Source of the DNA: Micromonospora halotolerans
GTDB taxonomy: Bacteria; Actinomycetota; Actinomycetes; Mycobacteriales; Micromonosporaceae
DNA length: 64,000 bases
Reading direction: 5' to 3'
Assembly (NCBI RefSeq): GCF_032108445.1
Contig: NZ_CP134876.1
Coordinates: 3,720,001-3,784,000, forward strand
Below, piece after piece: positions 1 to 8,970 of the stretch. The stretch's first letter is position 1, and each line of letters starts with the position of its first letter. A program made the translations under genes and the position numbers. Below the pieces are notes generated by a model. That model did not search any database. It was not told where the DNA came from and worked only from the letters and a program-made list of their open reading frames with translations.

Positions 1-104
1 GTCATCCGGCCATGCTGGCCCCGGTGCCCGCGCCACCGCCAGCCGCTCTGCCAACGGCAGAGCGAGGCGACTTTCGCCCCTACGGTCGCGTAACCTACTC
101 GGGG

Positions 105-110
105 TAAAGT
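105..110 (+). promoter_or_regulatory. -10 hexamer of a probable leaderless promoter
   Basis: The hexamer TAAAGT ends 6 nt before the ATG at 117 and no purine-rich ribosome-binding site lies between them. This spacing fits a leaderless transcript that begins at or next to the start codon. The same arrangement recurs before many other genes in this window. Confidence 0.45.
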
Positions 111-116
111 TGGCGG

Positions 117-866
117 ATGTCGGAACTCGTGTACCCGCCCGTCATCCTCGCCGCCAAGACGATGTTCCGCGCTCTCGACCTGCGCCTGCGCGTCGAGGGC
201 AGCCACCACGTGCCGCGCACCGGCGGCGCGGTGCTGGCCTCGAACCACGTCAGCTACCTCGACTTCATCTTCTGCGGGTACGGCGCGCACGAGTCCGGCC
301 GGCTGGTCCGGTTCATGGCCAAGGACTCGGTCTTCCGGCACAAGGTCTCCGGCCCCCTCATGCGGGGCATGAAGCACATCCCGGTGAACCGGGCCGCCGG
401 CGCCGGCTCGTACGCCTCGGCGGTGAGCGCGCTGCGCCGCGGCGAGGTGGTCGGCGTCTTCCCGGAGGCGACGATCAGCCGTTCCTTCACGGTCAAGGAC
501 CTCAAGAACGGCGCGGCCCGGATGGCCCAGGAGGCCGCCGTGCCGCTGCTGCCGGTCGCGCTCTGGGGCACCCAGCGGCTGTGGACCAAGGGCCGGCCGC
601 GCACCCTCACCCGCCGGCACACCCCGATCACCATCCTGGTGGGCGAGCCGATCGACCCGGCCGCCCACCCGGACGGCAACGCCCTGACCGCCGAGCTGCG
701 CACCCGCCTCACCGCGCTGGTCGACCAGGCCCAGCGGGACTATCCGGACCAGCCCGCCGGCCCGGACGACGCCTGGTGGCAGCCGGCCCACCTGGGCGGC
801 GCCGCGCCCACCCCGGAGCAGGCCGCCGAGCTGGACCGTCCGGGTCGCCGGACCGCCGCCTCCTGA
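117..866 (+). CDS. 1-acyl-sn-glycerol-3-phosphate acyltransferase family protein
   Basis: Probable membrane-associated lysophospholipid acyltransferase that moves an acyl group from acyl-CoA or acyl-ACP to a lysophosphatidate-like acceptor. The catalytic HX4D motif is visible at residues 44-49 (NHVSYLD), and the substrate-binding block reads FPEATIS at about 115-121 where the family usually has FPEGTRS. The length of 249 aa is normal for the PlsC family. The ATG at 117 is chosen because a TAAAGT hexamer lies 6 nt upstream. The C-terminal 40 residues are Pro/Ala-rich and probably disordered. The altered second block makes the exact acceptor uncertain, so no gene symbol is given. Confidence 0.9.
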   Translation: MSELVYPPVILAAKTMFRALDLRLRVEGSHHVPRTGGAVLASNHVSYLDFIFCGYGAHESGRLVRFMAKDSVFRHKVSGPLMRGMKHIPVNRAAGAGSYASAVSALRRGEVVGVFPEATISRSFTVKDLKNGAARMAQEAAVPLLPVALWGTQRLWTKGRPRTLTRRHTPITILVGEPIDPAAHPDGNALTAELRTRLTALVDQAQRDYPDQPAGPDDAWWQPAHLGGAAPTPEQAAELDRPGRRTAAS

Positions 867-982
867 TCCCGTGCCGGGCAACCGGCACGTCGCCGGACCG
901 GTCCGCGTCCGGGCCTGACGGTGTCTGCCGTCTGCCGGCCGCACCGCCCCGGCCGCGCCGCGGCCGGCCGGCTGAGCGCCGG

Positions 983-1726
983 TCAGCAGGCGGAACCGGG
1001 GCGGTCCCGCGCCGGGACGTCCTGGCGGGGCCAGGCCGGCGGGTCCGCCATCGCCGGTCGGTAGTAGTCGTCCCGGGACAGGAACTCGACTGGCAACGAA
1101 CCCGGCAGGGTCGCCGCGCCCCGGGTCGGGCCGGGCGTCGGACCCATCCGGACCGTCAGGATGTCCCGCTCCGGCGGGGAGAGGTCGACCAGTTCGGGGC
1201 GGGCCAGCCGGAACGCGGCCACCGAGCGGCGTACCTGCCGGGCCAGCGCGGCGACCAGGTCGACCGGGCCGGCGAGTGCCAGCGCCGGCTGCCGGATGGT
1301 GCGCAGCGCGTCGCAGACCACCCGCAGCTCGCCGGTGCCGTCGGGGCTCTCGGCCAGCTCCAGCCGGGACGGCCACTGCCACCGGATCTGGCCGCTGACC
1401 AGGCGGGACAGCCGGACCGGACGCCGGTGCCGGGCGTCCGGCCGGCCGTCCCGCCCGGAGACCAGGGACAGCTCGGAACCGGTGCAGACGTACGCCAGCC
1501 GCCGGTCGGTCACGGTGACCGTCGCCGGGTCGGGCAGCGCCCAGGACCGGAGGTCGTCGCTGGGGCCGAGCAGGTGACCGGCCACCAGCAGCCGGTGCTG
1601 CCCGAGCAGGTGCTCGCCCGGCTCCGGGAGCAGCGCGTGGCGCCGGTCGAGCAGGGGACGGGTGGGGTCGTCATCCGCGTCGAAGCGGTGGGGCCCGATG
1701 AAGAAGGGCGCGGCGTCCTCCGGCAC
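983..1726 (-). CDS. Conserved hypothetical actinobacterial protein
   Basis: This 247-aa protein has no motif I can assign. It is hydrophilic, lacks a signal peptide or membrane segment, and has a mixed alpha/beta look with a Pro-rich C terminus. The GTG start at 1726 is preceded by a good ribosome-binding site (GGGAGGT about 8 nt away). It lies downstream of, and in the same direction as, the two-component genes at 1801-4860, with a 74-bp gap, so it may be read from that transcript. Function unknown. Confidence 0.6.
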   Translation of the reverse strand: MPEDAAPFFIGPHRFDADDDPTRPLLDRRHALLPEPGEHLLGQHRLLVAGHLLGPSDDLRSWALPDPATVTVTDRRLAYVCTGSELSLVSGRDGRPDARHRRPVRLSRLVSGQIRWQWPSRLELAESPDGTGELRVVCDALRTIRQPALALAGPVDLVAALARQVRRSVAAFRLARPELVDLSPPERDILTVRMGPTPGPTRGAATLPGSLPVEFLSRDDYYRPAMADPPAWPRQDVPARDRPGSAC

Positions 1727-1800
1727 GGTTCAGGACCTCCCGGTGGCGGTTGGCGATACGTCGAGCCTGGCCCACCCGGGGGCGGCTGTCATGACACCCG

Positions 1801-2517
1801 TTAGGGGGTCGGCCGGTCGGCGGACGCCTGTGACCGGTAGATGCCGATATCTTCCGGCCGGACGAGGCCGTCCTCAATCGCCCGGGCGAGCAGGGCCGCC
1901 TTGGTGGCCGCCGGGCGCCCCGCCCGGGTGTACTTGATCCGCGCCCGGTCCACGTACTGCTTCACGGTGTGCTCGCTGATCCGCATCCGGCGGGCCACCG
2001 ACGCTTTGGACATCGACTGGAACCACAGCAGTAGCGCCTCCCGCTCCTTGTCCGACAGGGCCGGCCGGTCCGGGCGTGGATCGCCCACGATCGCACCGGC
2101 CAGCGCGGGCGGCACGTACGGGCGGTCGCTGGCCGCGGCCAGCACCGTGGCCACGCAGTGCTCCCGACCCTCGTGCTTGGCCAGGAACGCCACCGCGCCG
2201 GCGTCCAGCGCGGCCAGCATGATCTCCGGGTCGGTGTGCTCGGAGTAGATCACCACCCGGCGGCCCGCGGCGCTCAGCTCGGCGAGCTTGTCGAGCACCA
2301 TCCGCCCGTGCAGCCGCAGGTCGAGCAAAACCACCGCGGCCTCCGGAGCGGCCCGCAGCACCACATCCGGGTCGTCCCCGGTGGCCAGCACGCGCAGCCG
2401 CGGCTCGCCGGCCAGCCAGGCCCGTACCCCGTCGATCACGACCGGATGGTCGTCCACGATCGCCACGCCCACCGGCGGCCCGCCGGTCACGTCCTCCGCC
2501 ACCGCGTCTGCGTCCAT
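1801..2517 (-). CDS. LuxR/NarL-family response regulator
   Basis: DNA-binding response regulator of 238 aa. The receiver domain spans about residues 16-130, with the acidic pair at 22-23, the phosphoacceptor Asp near 66 (LLDLRLHG) and the conserved Lys near 114 (FLAKHEG). A LuxR-type helix-turn-helix follows at about 153-210 (SVARRMRISEHTVKQYV). The ATG at 2517 lies 31 nt inside the end of the upstream gene (2487-3695), so the two are translationally coupled. The partner kinase is most likely the intact histidine kinase at 3685-4860. Targets are unknown. Confidence 0.9.
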   Translation of the reverse strand: MDADAVAEDVTGGPPVGVAIVDDHPVVIDGVRAWLAGEPRLRVLATGDDPDVVLRAAPEAAVVLLDLRLHGRMVLDKLAELSAAGRRVVIYSEHTDPEIMLAALDAGAVAFLAKHEGREHCVATVLAAASDRPYVPPALAGAIVGDPRPDRPALSDKEREALLLWFQSMSKASVARRMRISEHTVKQYVDRARIKYTRAGRPAATKAALLARAIEDGLVRPEDIGIYRSQASADRPTP

Positions 2518-3695
2518 CTGATCTCCCCGTCCCGCTCGTGCAGGTGTTCCACCGGCCCGTCCCCGTTCCCGTCCCCGCCGGGCGGGCCGGTCGCGTCCGG
2601 CCCGTCGTGGTCGGGCGTGACGAGGCTGACCACCACCTCGTCCGGCCCGGACACCACGGTCAGCCGGGCCCACCCCCGGGCGCCGGCGAGCGCCGCCGTC
2701 GCCGGGTCGGCCAGCCGCCGGCGGACCTCGACCGGCAGCTCCGGCGGCGCCCCGACGGCGACCAGCTCGATCGGCAGGCCGTTCCGTTCCGCCAGGTCCG
2801 CGGCGGCGCGCAGCTCGTGCAACAGGGGATCCGGCACGTCGTCCGACTCGGCGATCAACCGGCGCAGCCGGCCCGCCGCCAGCACGGCGCGGCGGCGTAC
2901 CGCCGGGTCGCCCGGGTCGGCGTCGCCGGCCGCGAGGGCGGCCAGCACCTCCTCGGCGGTGCCGCTGGCCAGAGCCAGGCGCGCCTGTCGCTCTCGCTGG
3001 GCCCGTTCCGCAGCGTCCCGCTCCGCCACCACGGCCAGGGCCGACGCGGCGGTGGAGGCCCGGTCCCGGGCCAGCGCGGCGATCCCCGCCGCGCCCGCGA
3101 AGACCGCCACCGGCAGCGACGAGGTGCCGTAGACGTACATCGCGTAGCGGCTGAGGTCGGCCGAGGCGGTCGCGCCGTGCAGGACCACCGCGACCAGGGC
3201 GATCGCCGCGTGCGCGCCGAGCAGCGCGAGCAGCCAGCCCACCGGGCGCCGCCAGAGCACCAGCAGGAAGAACCACGCGAGCCCGCCCCACACCCAGTTG
3301 CCCGTGGTGAACAGCTGCCGCTCACCGGCCGCCGTGAAGACCACCCCGTCGACGACCAGCAGCGCCACCGCCAGCAGCCGGGCCGGCGGCAGCCCGCCGC
3401 GCAGCAGGCGTACGCCGGACCCGACGCCGATCGCCGCGGTCACCAGCCAGCCCGCGGCGACCACCGACGGGGCGGCCAGCCGGGACCACGAGTCGAGCAG
3501 CGCCGGCAACCCGATCGCCAGGTGCCAGGCCAGCGCGATGAGCACCGCCGCGATCCGGGCGCCCCGGTCCGAGGCGTCGCCCACCGCGTGCGCCGCGGTC
3601 GCCGCCGCCCCCGGGCCGGCGCGCTCCGGCGCCCACTGCCGCACGATCGCCGGAACCGCCGTGCCGGTCCCGACCGCTCCCGACTCAGTGGACAC
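2487..3695 (-). CDS. Membrane protein resembling a degenerate histidine kinase
   Basis: This 402-aa protein has about five hydrophobic segments in its first 210 residues, then a coiled, charged linker (residues about 215-245) placed where a HisKA_3 dimerisation domain would be. The expected phospho-histidine is not visible there: the region reads RLALASGTAEE. The C-terminal part has a beta-rich remnant (LTVVSGPDEVVVSLVTPD) but no N-box or DGxGF ATP-binding motif. It overlaps the true kinase upstream by 11 nt and the response regulator downstream by 31 nt. I infer a catalytically dead kinase-like sensor or scaffold in the same signalling system. The start is GTG at 3695. Confidence 0.75.
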   Translation of the reverse strand: MSTESGAVGTGTAVPAIVRQWAPERAGPGAAATAAHAVGDASDRGARIAAVLIALAWHLAIGLPALLDSWSRLAAPSVVAAGWLVTAAIGVGSGVRLLRGGLPPARLLAVALLVVDGVVFTAAGERQLFTTGNWVWGGLAWFFLLVLWRRPVGWLLALLGAHAAIALVAVVLHGATASADLSRYAMYVYGTSSLPVAVFAGAAGIAALARDRASTAASALAVVAERDAAERAQRERQARLALASGTAEEVLAALAAGDADPGDPAVRRRAVLAAGRLRRLIAESDDVPDPLLHELRAAADLAERNGLPIELVAVGAPPELPVEVRRRLADPATAALAGARGWARLTVVSGPDEVVVSLVTPDHDGPDATGPPGGDGNGDGPVEHLHERDGEIRWTQTRWRRT

Positions 3696-4860
3696 CGGGC
3701 CACTCCAGCCGGATCCGGGTGCCGGCGCCGGGGGCGGAGGTCACGACCGCGCGGCCGCCCACCGAGGCCATCCGGCCGTGGATCGACTCGCGCAGCCCGT
3801 ACCGGTGGGCCGGGACGGCGGCCGGGTCGAAGCCGGGGCCGTCGTCGGCCACCTCGACCACGACGGCCTCCGCGTCCCCCGCCAGGCGCAGCGTGGTGGC
3901 GGCGCCCGGCGCGTGCCGGACCACGTTGGCCAGCGCGGCGGCGGCGCTGTCGGCGAGCGCCGCGGCGATCGCCGCGGGCACCCGGCACGGCGCGAGCGTC
4001 GCGTCCACGGCCAGCTCCGGCAGCCGGGCCAGGACCGTCCGCAGGTGCTCGTCCAGGGCCACCGCACCGGCCGGCGTGGCGCGCGCGTCGGCCAGGGCGG
4101 TGAGGGTACGCAGATCCGCCGCGCACCGCGCGCGCAGCGCGGCGGACGGACCGGGCACCGCGCCGAGCCCGACCATGGTCAACGTGGCGAGGACGGTGTC
4201 GTGCAGGTCCCGGTTCTGCCGCCGTTCGGCCTCCCGGGCGGCCCGCCCCACCACGGCCTCCCGCGACAGCCGCTGGTAGTCCGCGAAGGTGGCGTCGGCG
4301 CGCCCGATCCGGCCCCGCATCACCGCGGTGATCACCGCCGCGCAGCCGATCTGGACCAGCAGCGTCCCGGCGTGCGCACGCGCCTCGACCGGGTTGCCGG
4401 CGAGCGAGGCGCCGGTCGCGTATCCGGCGGTGACCAGCAGCCCGGCCGGGACCGACCAGCGGGCCGGGGCGGTGGCCTGCGCGTTGATCACGGTCGTGCT
4501 GGCCAGCACCGCCATCCAGCTCCCCTCGCCGGGCAGCACCTCCGGCGCGACCAGCCAGGGAATCGCCAGCCCGGCCGCGGTGGTCAGCGCCACGTCGCCG
4601 GCCACCAGGACGCCGGTGAACCCGTAGCGGAGCGATCGGACGGCGTACCAGACGGACCAGGCGGTGAGCGCGACGATCGTCGGGACCAGCAGGGACACCC
4701 GGACCGGCGGGGTGCGCACGGTCAGCGCGACCACCGCGGCGACCAGCCCGCAGGTGAGCCGGAGCAGCGCCGGCAGGGTCGTGAAGATCAGGGTGAACGC
4801 ACCGCCCGCCGGCCGGTCCAACGGGGACGGCGGCAGGGTCGTGGCGGCTACGACCGGCAT
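3685..4860 (-). CDS. Sensor histidine kinase, HisKA_3 type
   Basis: Membrane histidine kinase of 391 aa from the chosen start. The first 180 residues hold about six hydrophobic segments with no large extracellular domain. The dimerisation/phosphoacceptor helix contains the histidine near residue 220 (NRDLHDTVLATLTM). The ATPase domain shows the N-box near 310 (ALANVVRHA) and the G1 box near 340 (VADDGPGFDP). The ATG at 4860 is preferred because GGAAGGA lies about 12 nt upstream. An in-frame start at 5037 would add 59 hydrophilic residues. The stop overlaps the next gene by 11 nt. With the pseudo-kinase and regulator downstream it forms a three-gene signalling operon. Confidence 0.88.
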   Translation of the reverse strand: MPVVAATTLPPSPLDRPAGGAFTLIFTTLPALLRLTCGLVAAVVALTVRTPPVRVSLLVPTIVALTAWSVWYAVRSLRYGFTGVLVAGDVALTTAAGLAIPWLVAPEVLPGEGSWMAVLASTTVINAQATAPARWSVPAGLLVTAGYATGASLAGNPVEARAHAGTLLVQIGCAAVITAVMRGRIGRADATFADYQRLSREAVVGRAAREAERRQNRDLHDTVLATLTMVGLGAVPGPSAALRARCAADLRTLTALADARATPAGAVALDEHLRTVLARLPELAVDATLAPCRVPAAIAAALADSAAAALANVVRHAPGAATTLRLAGDAEAVVVEVADDGPGFDPAAVPAHRYGLRESIHGRMASVGGRAVVTSAPGAGTRIRLEWPGVH

Positions 4861-5137
4861 CGGGGGAGGTGTCCTTCCGGCAGCGACCCGGTCGGGTCCG
4901 CACGGTAGATCGACGCCGGAGAATAACATGCCCGTCGGCAACTGGTCACCGTCGGTACGCGGCGTGTCGCTTTCGGATCTCGAAGGGTCGATAGGCGGGG
5001 CACGACCAGCCGCATCGCCCACCGGTTCACCCGTCACCCCGGTGCTGGGCCCGGGCCTTCTGCCCGCGTCTGCCGGGCCGAGGCCTCCAGCGCGGCATCG
5101 CCGAACGCCCGGATCTGGGCGCTGGTGGCGCCGCCGC

Positions 5138-5938
5138 TCAAACGCGGGCGACGGCGAGCAGGTGCGAGCTGGCGCCCAGCACCGCCGGGTCGCGTTCGAA
5201 CACCTCAGCGCAGGCCACCGCGTCGGCGAAGAGCCGCTCGGCCGGGCCGGCGCCGAGCGCGTTCAGCACCGGCCAGAGCGGACCCTCCACCCCGTACAGC
5301 GCGGGCGCCGGCAGGCCGGCCGCGACGAACTCGTCCACCACCTGCTCCGGGCGGTGGAAGTAGGCCGTGGTGAACCCGGTCCGCGGGTCGTTCACCCCGG
5401 TGGCGTACGTCTCCCGCAGCAGCGGGCCGTTGTGCTCGTCCACCAGTCCCTTCGCCGTCAGGTCGATCAGCGCCGCGTTGCGGCTGATCACCGCCGCGAG
5501 CACCGGACCGCCGGGCCGGGTCAGCCGGGCCGCCTCGCGCAGCGCGGCCACCCGGTCGGCCCGGTCGGTCAGGTGGTAGAGCGGACCGAGCAGCAGGGTC
5601 GCGTCGGCCGAGCCGTCGGGCAGCGGCAGCTCCCGGGCGTCGCCCACGCTCGCGGTGATCCCCGGATGCGCCGCCCGGGCCGCCTCCACGTGCGCCGGGA
5701 CCAGGTCGACCAGGTGCACCCGGTGCCCCGCCGCGGCGAGCCAGCCCGCGTACGCGCCGGGCCCGCCGCCGATGTCCAGCACCTCGGCCGGCGGTGCGGG
5801 CAGCAACCGGGCGAGCAGGTCCCGGGTCCGGTGCGCCTCCAGCCGTCCCTCCGGCGACCGGTCCAGCCGGTCCGCCTCGACGAAGACCTCGGTGTAGTAA
5901 CGCCGGATGTCCGGCTCGGCGGGTCGATGCTGCGGCAT
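5138..5938 (-). CDS. Class I SAM-dependent methyltransferase
   Basis: Cytoplasmic methyltransferase of 266 aa. Motif I is EVLDIGGGPGAYAGW at about residues 52-66, the acidic ribose-binding end of beta-2 follows (HLVDLVPAHVE), and a methyltransferase-11 type fold continues through LLLGPLYHLTD. The substrate cannot be told from sequence. ATG 5938 is preceded by CACCAT at 6 nt, a weak match to the leaderless pattern. A much longer open frame continues upstream but is not gene-like. It is divergent from the membrane protein at 6111. Confidence 0.88.
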   Translation of the reverse strand: MPQHRPAEPDIRRYYTEVFVEADRLDRSPEGRLEAHRTRDLLARLLPAPPAEVLDIGGGPGAYAGWLAAAGHRVHLVDLVPAHVEAARAAHPGITASVGDARELPLPDGSADATLLLGPLYHLTDRADRVAALREAARLTRPGGPVLAAVISRNAALIDLTAKGLVDEHNGPLLRETYATGVNDPRTGFTTAYFHRPEQVVDEFVAAGLPAPALYGVEGPLWPVLNALGAGPAERLFADAVACAEVFERDPAVLGASSHLLAVARV

Positions 5939-6110
5939 CCGTCGATGGTGGATGTTCCGCCGCGGCCCGTCACCCGGTTTACGCCTCACCCCGCAGAGCG
6001 GCGCCACCGTGACGCAGGCGTCCGTCCTGGCCAAGGAGGACGGTGGGTGGCGGATCTGCGAGTGACACCGGTGCCGGCCCGGCGTGCGGGGCTGTCCTAA
6101 CCTCGCTGCC

Positions 6111-7268
6111 ATGTCGAGCAGCACGGGCGGTCGCCGCCGGTCGGAGGATCTGGTCGCGCGGGCCCGCGAGGAGATGACGGCCGGATCGGAACGCCCGGAC
6201 GCCACCACCACCGCGGCGGACCCGGATCCGGTCCGCGACGGCGAGCATGTCCCGCCACCCGCCGGCACCGCCCGGTTCGGTCCTCTCGCGCTGCTCGTGC
6301 CCGCCGGCATCGTCGCCTTCGTGGCGCTGCGCGTCGTGTCCGGCGACGCCCTGCGGGCGCGGATCGACGAGAGTGCCTGCGCCTGGACCGGCTGCACCGG
6401 CACCGGCATGGCCGCCGTCGGCTGGCTGCTGATCACCCTCCCGGTGCTGTGGGCGGTGGTGGCCGTCGTGCTGTGGGCACGCTTCAGCGCGCCGGCCCGG
6501 GTCGGCGCCGTGCTGCTCGGTCTGGCGTTCCTGCTGGTCGCCTGGGTGCACGTGCCCGGCCGGCGATCCGCCCTGGACCTGCTCCTCGACGGGCCGGCGG
6601 CCGGGGCCATGGCCACCGGGATCCGCTGGGGCGGGGTCGGCGCCGGCGTGGCCGTGGTCGCCGTCCTCGTCCGGACCGTCCGGGCCGACGGCGGGCGGCG
6701 GCCGGATCGCGGACCCGTCGGGCCCGCCCTCGTCGCGGTGGCCCTGCTCGGCACCCTCGCGGTGGCGCTGGTCCGGGCCGAGGCGCCGCCGGTGACCGTG
6801 GCCGAGGCGATGCCGGAGCGCACGTTCGAGGCGGCGGGGGACACCCTGCGCCGGACCGGCGGGAAGGACCTGCGCGGCTGCGCCGGCGTCCTCGCCGGCG
6901 ACGTGCTCGACGGCTGTGTGCGGACGGTCCGGGTCACCTACACCACCGACGACAGCGACGCCGTCGTCCACCTGGCGGCGGTGCTCTACCCCGGCGAGCG
7001 GGCCGCCCGGGAGCGGCGCGGCCGGCTTCCCCGCGGCACCGCCCAGCTCGGGATCCCCGCCGGCGAGACCATCACGGTCAGCTCGACGACCGGAAGCTGG
7101 GTGCTGCTCAGCAGCGTCGGGCACGCCGACGGGCGGAGCATCGCCGGCGCCGAGCGGGGCTACCTGCTCTGGGCGGCCAAGCAGGTGGCGTACCGGTTCA
7201 TCGGGCGGCAGGTGGGACTGCTCGTCGCCCCCTCGGCCGGCGACGGCGTCGGCCCGCGTACGCCCTGA
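6111..7268 (+). CDS. Multi-pass membrane protein with C-terminal extracytoplasmic domain
   Basis: This 385-aa protein begins with about 40 charged residues, followed by roughly five hydrophobic segments between residues 45 and 240. A globular domain of about 145 residues follows, containing two cysteines (GCAGVL and DGCVRT) that could pair. The final domain probably faces outside. No family recognised. ATG 6111 is chosen over an upstream in-frame ATG at 6084 because TAACCT ends 7 nt before it. It converges on the hydrolase at 7289-8140 with a 20-bp gap. Confidence 0.7.
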   Translation: MSSSTGGRRRSEDLVARAREEMTAGSERPDATTTAADPDPVRDGEHVPPPAGTARFGPLALLVPAGIVAFVALRVVSGDALRARIDESACAWTGCTGTGMAAVGWLLITLPVLWAVVAVVLWARFSAPARVGAVLLGLAFLLVAWVHVPGRRSALDLLLDGPAAGAMATGIRWGGVGAGVAVVAVLVRTVRADGGRRPDRGPVGPALVAVALLGTLAVALVRAEAPPVTVAEAMPERTFEAAGDTLRRTGGKDLRGCAGVLAGDVLDGCVRTVRVTYTTDDSDAVVHLAAVLYPGERAARERRGRLPRGTAQLGIPAGETITVSSTTGSWVLLSSVGHADGRSIAGAERGYLLWAAKQVAYRFIGRQVGLLVAPSAGDGVGPRTP

Positions 7269-7288
7269 CCGTCCCGGCGCCTCACCCG

Positions 7289-8140
7289 CTACCGGGCGGG
7301 CGCCTCGTCGGCGCGCCGGCGCAGCCACTCCAGCGCCGGCCCGGCGTGGCGCAGCACCGAGATGTGCCCGTCCTCCGGGTAGCGGCGCAGCTCGGCGGTG
7401 GGAACGCGGCCGGCCACCCACTCGGCGTGGGCCACCGGCGCGACGCCGTCCCGCTCGCCGTGCACGAACAGCACCGGCGGCGCCACGTCGGCGGGGTCGA
7501 AGCCCCACGGGTGCACGTACGCGAGGTCGTCGTCGATCAGCCCGCCCGGCCCGGCCCGCATGGCCGGCCCCACCACACTGTCGAACCAGGACCACTCGCC
7601 GTGCAGCGCGGCCAGGTCCGCCGGGGTGAACTCCGGGTCGTACGCGACGCCCGACGCCTCGTGCGCCTCCTTGGCGGCGCGTCCCGCGGCGGCCGCCCGC
7701 AGCGACGCCACCCCGGCGGGCACCATGCCGGCGAACCAGTCCAACCCGGCCGCGCCGTACGGAGCCAGGCCGGCGCCGACCACCACCGCGACCACCCGGT
7801 CCGGCCGGAGCGCCCCGCAGGCCAGGGCGTGCGGGCCCCCGCCGGAGTGGCCCATCACCGCGAACCGGTCGAGGCCCAGCGCGTCGGCCACCGCGGCGAC
7901 GTCGGCGGCCGCGGAGGCGATGTCGCGCCCCGGCAGCGGCGTCGACCCGCCGTACCCGGGGCGGTCGTGGGAGACCCAGCGGAGGCCGAGCCGGTCGGCC
8001 GCCGCGAACAGCGGCGCGGGCGGCGCGCCGATGTTCGGGGTGCCGTGGTGCCAGAACACGGGGAGCCGGTCCCGCCCACCGGTGTCGTAGACGTGCAGCG
8101 TGCGGCCGTCGCCCAGGCGGAGATCCGTCTCGGTCACCAT
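7289..8140 (-). CDS. Alpha/beta fold hydrolase
   Basis: A 283-aa alpha/beta hydrolase. The oxyanion region is FWHHGTPN near residue 32, the nucleophile elbow is MGHSGGG near residue 97, and the late His sits in YPEDGHISVLR near 262. An acidic residue is expected in LFVHGERDGV. This layout matches small serine hydrolases and esterases of broad specificity; the substrate is not predictable. ATG 8140 has TAGTCT 6 nt upstream, the leaderless pattern. Its promoter region faces the methyltransferase at 8214. Confidence 0.88.
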   Translation of the reverse strand: MVTETDLRLGDGRTLHVYDTGGRDRLPVFWHHGTPNIGAPPAPLFAAADRLGLRWVSHDRPGYGGSTPLPGRDIASAAADVAAVADALGLDRFAVMGHSGGGPHALACGALRPDRVVAVVVGAGLAPYGAAGLDWFAGMVPAGVASLRAAAAGRAAKEAHEASGVAYDPEFTPADLAALHGEWSWFDSVVGPAMRAGPGGLIDDDLAYVHPWGFDPADVAPPVLFVHGERDGVAPVAHAEWVAGRVPTAELRRYPEDGHISVLRHAGPALEWLRRRADEAPAR

Positions 8141-8213
8141 GAGCGGAGACTACGTCGGCTCCGCGCCCGCCGCCGACCGGCCGGAACCGCGCAGCCGCCG
8201 GTACGGTCGGGGT

Positions 8214-8858
8214 ATGACCGAGTCCGCCCACCTGACCGAAACCCGGGCCGCGTACGACACCGTCGCCGCCGACTACGCCGCGCTGGTCAGCGCCAAACTG
8301 CCCGAGCTACCGCTGGACCGGGCGCTGCTCGGCGCCTTCGCCGAACTGGCCCGCGCCGCCGGCGGGCCGGTGGCGGACCTCGGCTGCGGCCCGGGCCACG
8401 TCACCGCCCACCTGGCGGCCCTGGGCGTGGACGCCTTCGGCGTCGACCTGTCGCCGCGGATGGCCGAACTGGCCCGGCGGGCGTACCCGGAACTGCGCTT
8501 CGAGGTCGGCTCGATGACCGCGCTGGACCTGCCCGACGGGCGGCTCGGCGGGGTGCTCAGCTGGTGGTCCATCGTGCACACGCCGCGCGAGCTGCTGCCC
8601 CGGGTGATCGCCGAGTTCCACCGGGTGCTCGCCCCCGGCGGCCACGCGCTGCTCGGCTTCCACGGTGGCGACGACGAGCACGTCCGGCGCGACCAGGCCT
8701 ACGGCCACCCGGTGTCACTCGATGTGCACTTCGCCCGGCCGGAGGGGATCGCCGCGCTGCTCGCGGCGGCGGGTCTACCGGTGACCGCGACCGTGTGGCA
8801 GGCGCCGGGCGAGAGGCAGCGACGCCCGGCGGCGTACCTGTTCGCCCGCAAGCCCTGA
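8214..8858 (+). CDS. Class I SAM-dependent methyltransferase
   Basis: A 214-aa methyltransferase with motif I VADLGCGPGHVTAHL near residues 55-69, then FGVDLSPRMAELA and the post-motif loop LSWWSIVHTP. It is a compact methyltransferase-11/25 type enzyme, probably acting on a small molecule. ATG 8214 is preceded by TACGGT at 6 nt, indicating a leaderless message; an upstream in-frame start at 8100 would cross the promoter of the divergent hydrolase. Substrate unknown. Confidence 0.88.
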   Translation: MTESAHLTETRAAYDTVAADYAALVSAKLPELPLDRALLGAFAELARAAGGPVADLGCGPGHVTAHLAALGVDAFGVDLSPRMAELARRAYPELRFEVGSMTALDLPDGRLGGVLSWWSIVHTPRELLPRVIAEFHRVLAPGGHALLGFHGGDDEHVRRDQAYGHPVSLDVHFARPEGIAALLAAAGLPVTATVWQAPGERQRRPAAYLFARKP

Positions 8859-8970
8859 CTGTGTCCCAGGTCACAAACTCTGTCCGGCCGGGTTGTCGAA
8901 TCGGTTGTTCACCGGCCGTCGGCAGGGTGGAAGCCGGCGCGGGGCCGGTCTCGGAGAAGGAGGCACCACC

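Noticed and set aside
110..1804. A 564-codon plus-strand frame overlapping the acyltransferase
   Set aside because: It is Arg/Pro/Gly-rich low-complexity sequence, and the acyltransferase in the neighbouring frame has clear HX4D and FPE motifs.
5979..8231. A 750-codon minus-strand frame spanning the membrane protein and hydrolase region
   Set aside because: The real hydrolase (7289-8140) lies in another frame with an intact GHSGG elbow; the long frame is compositional noise.
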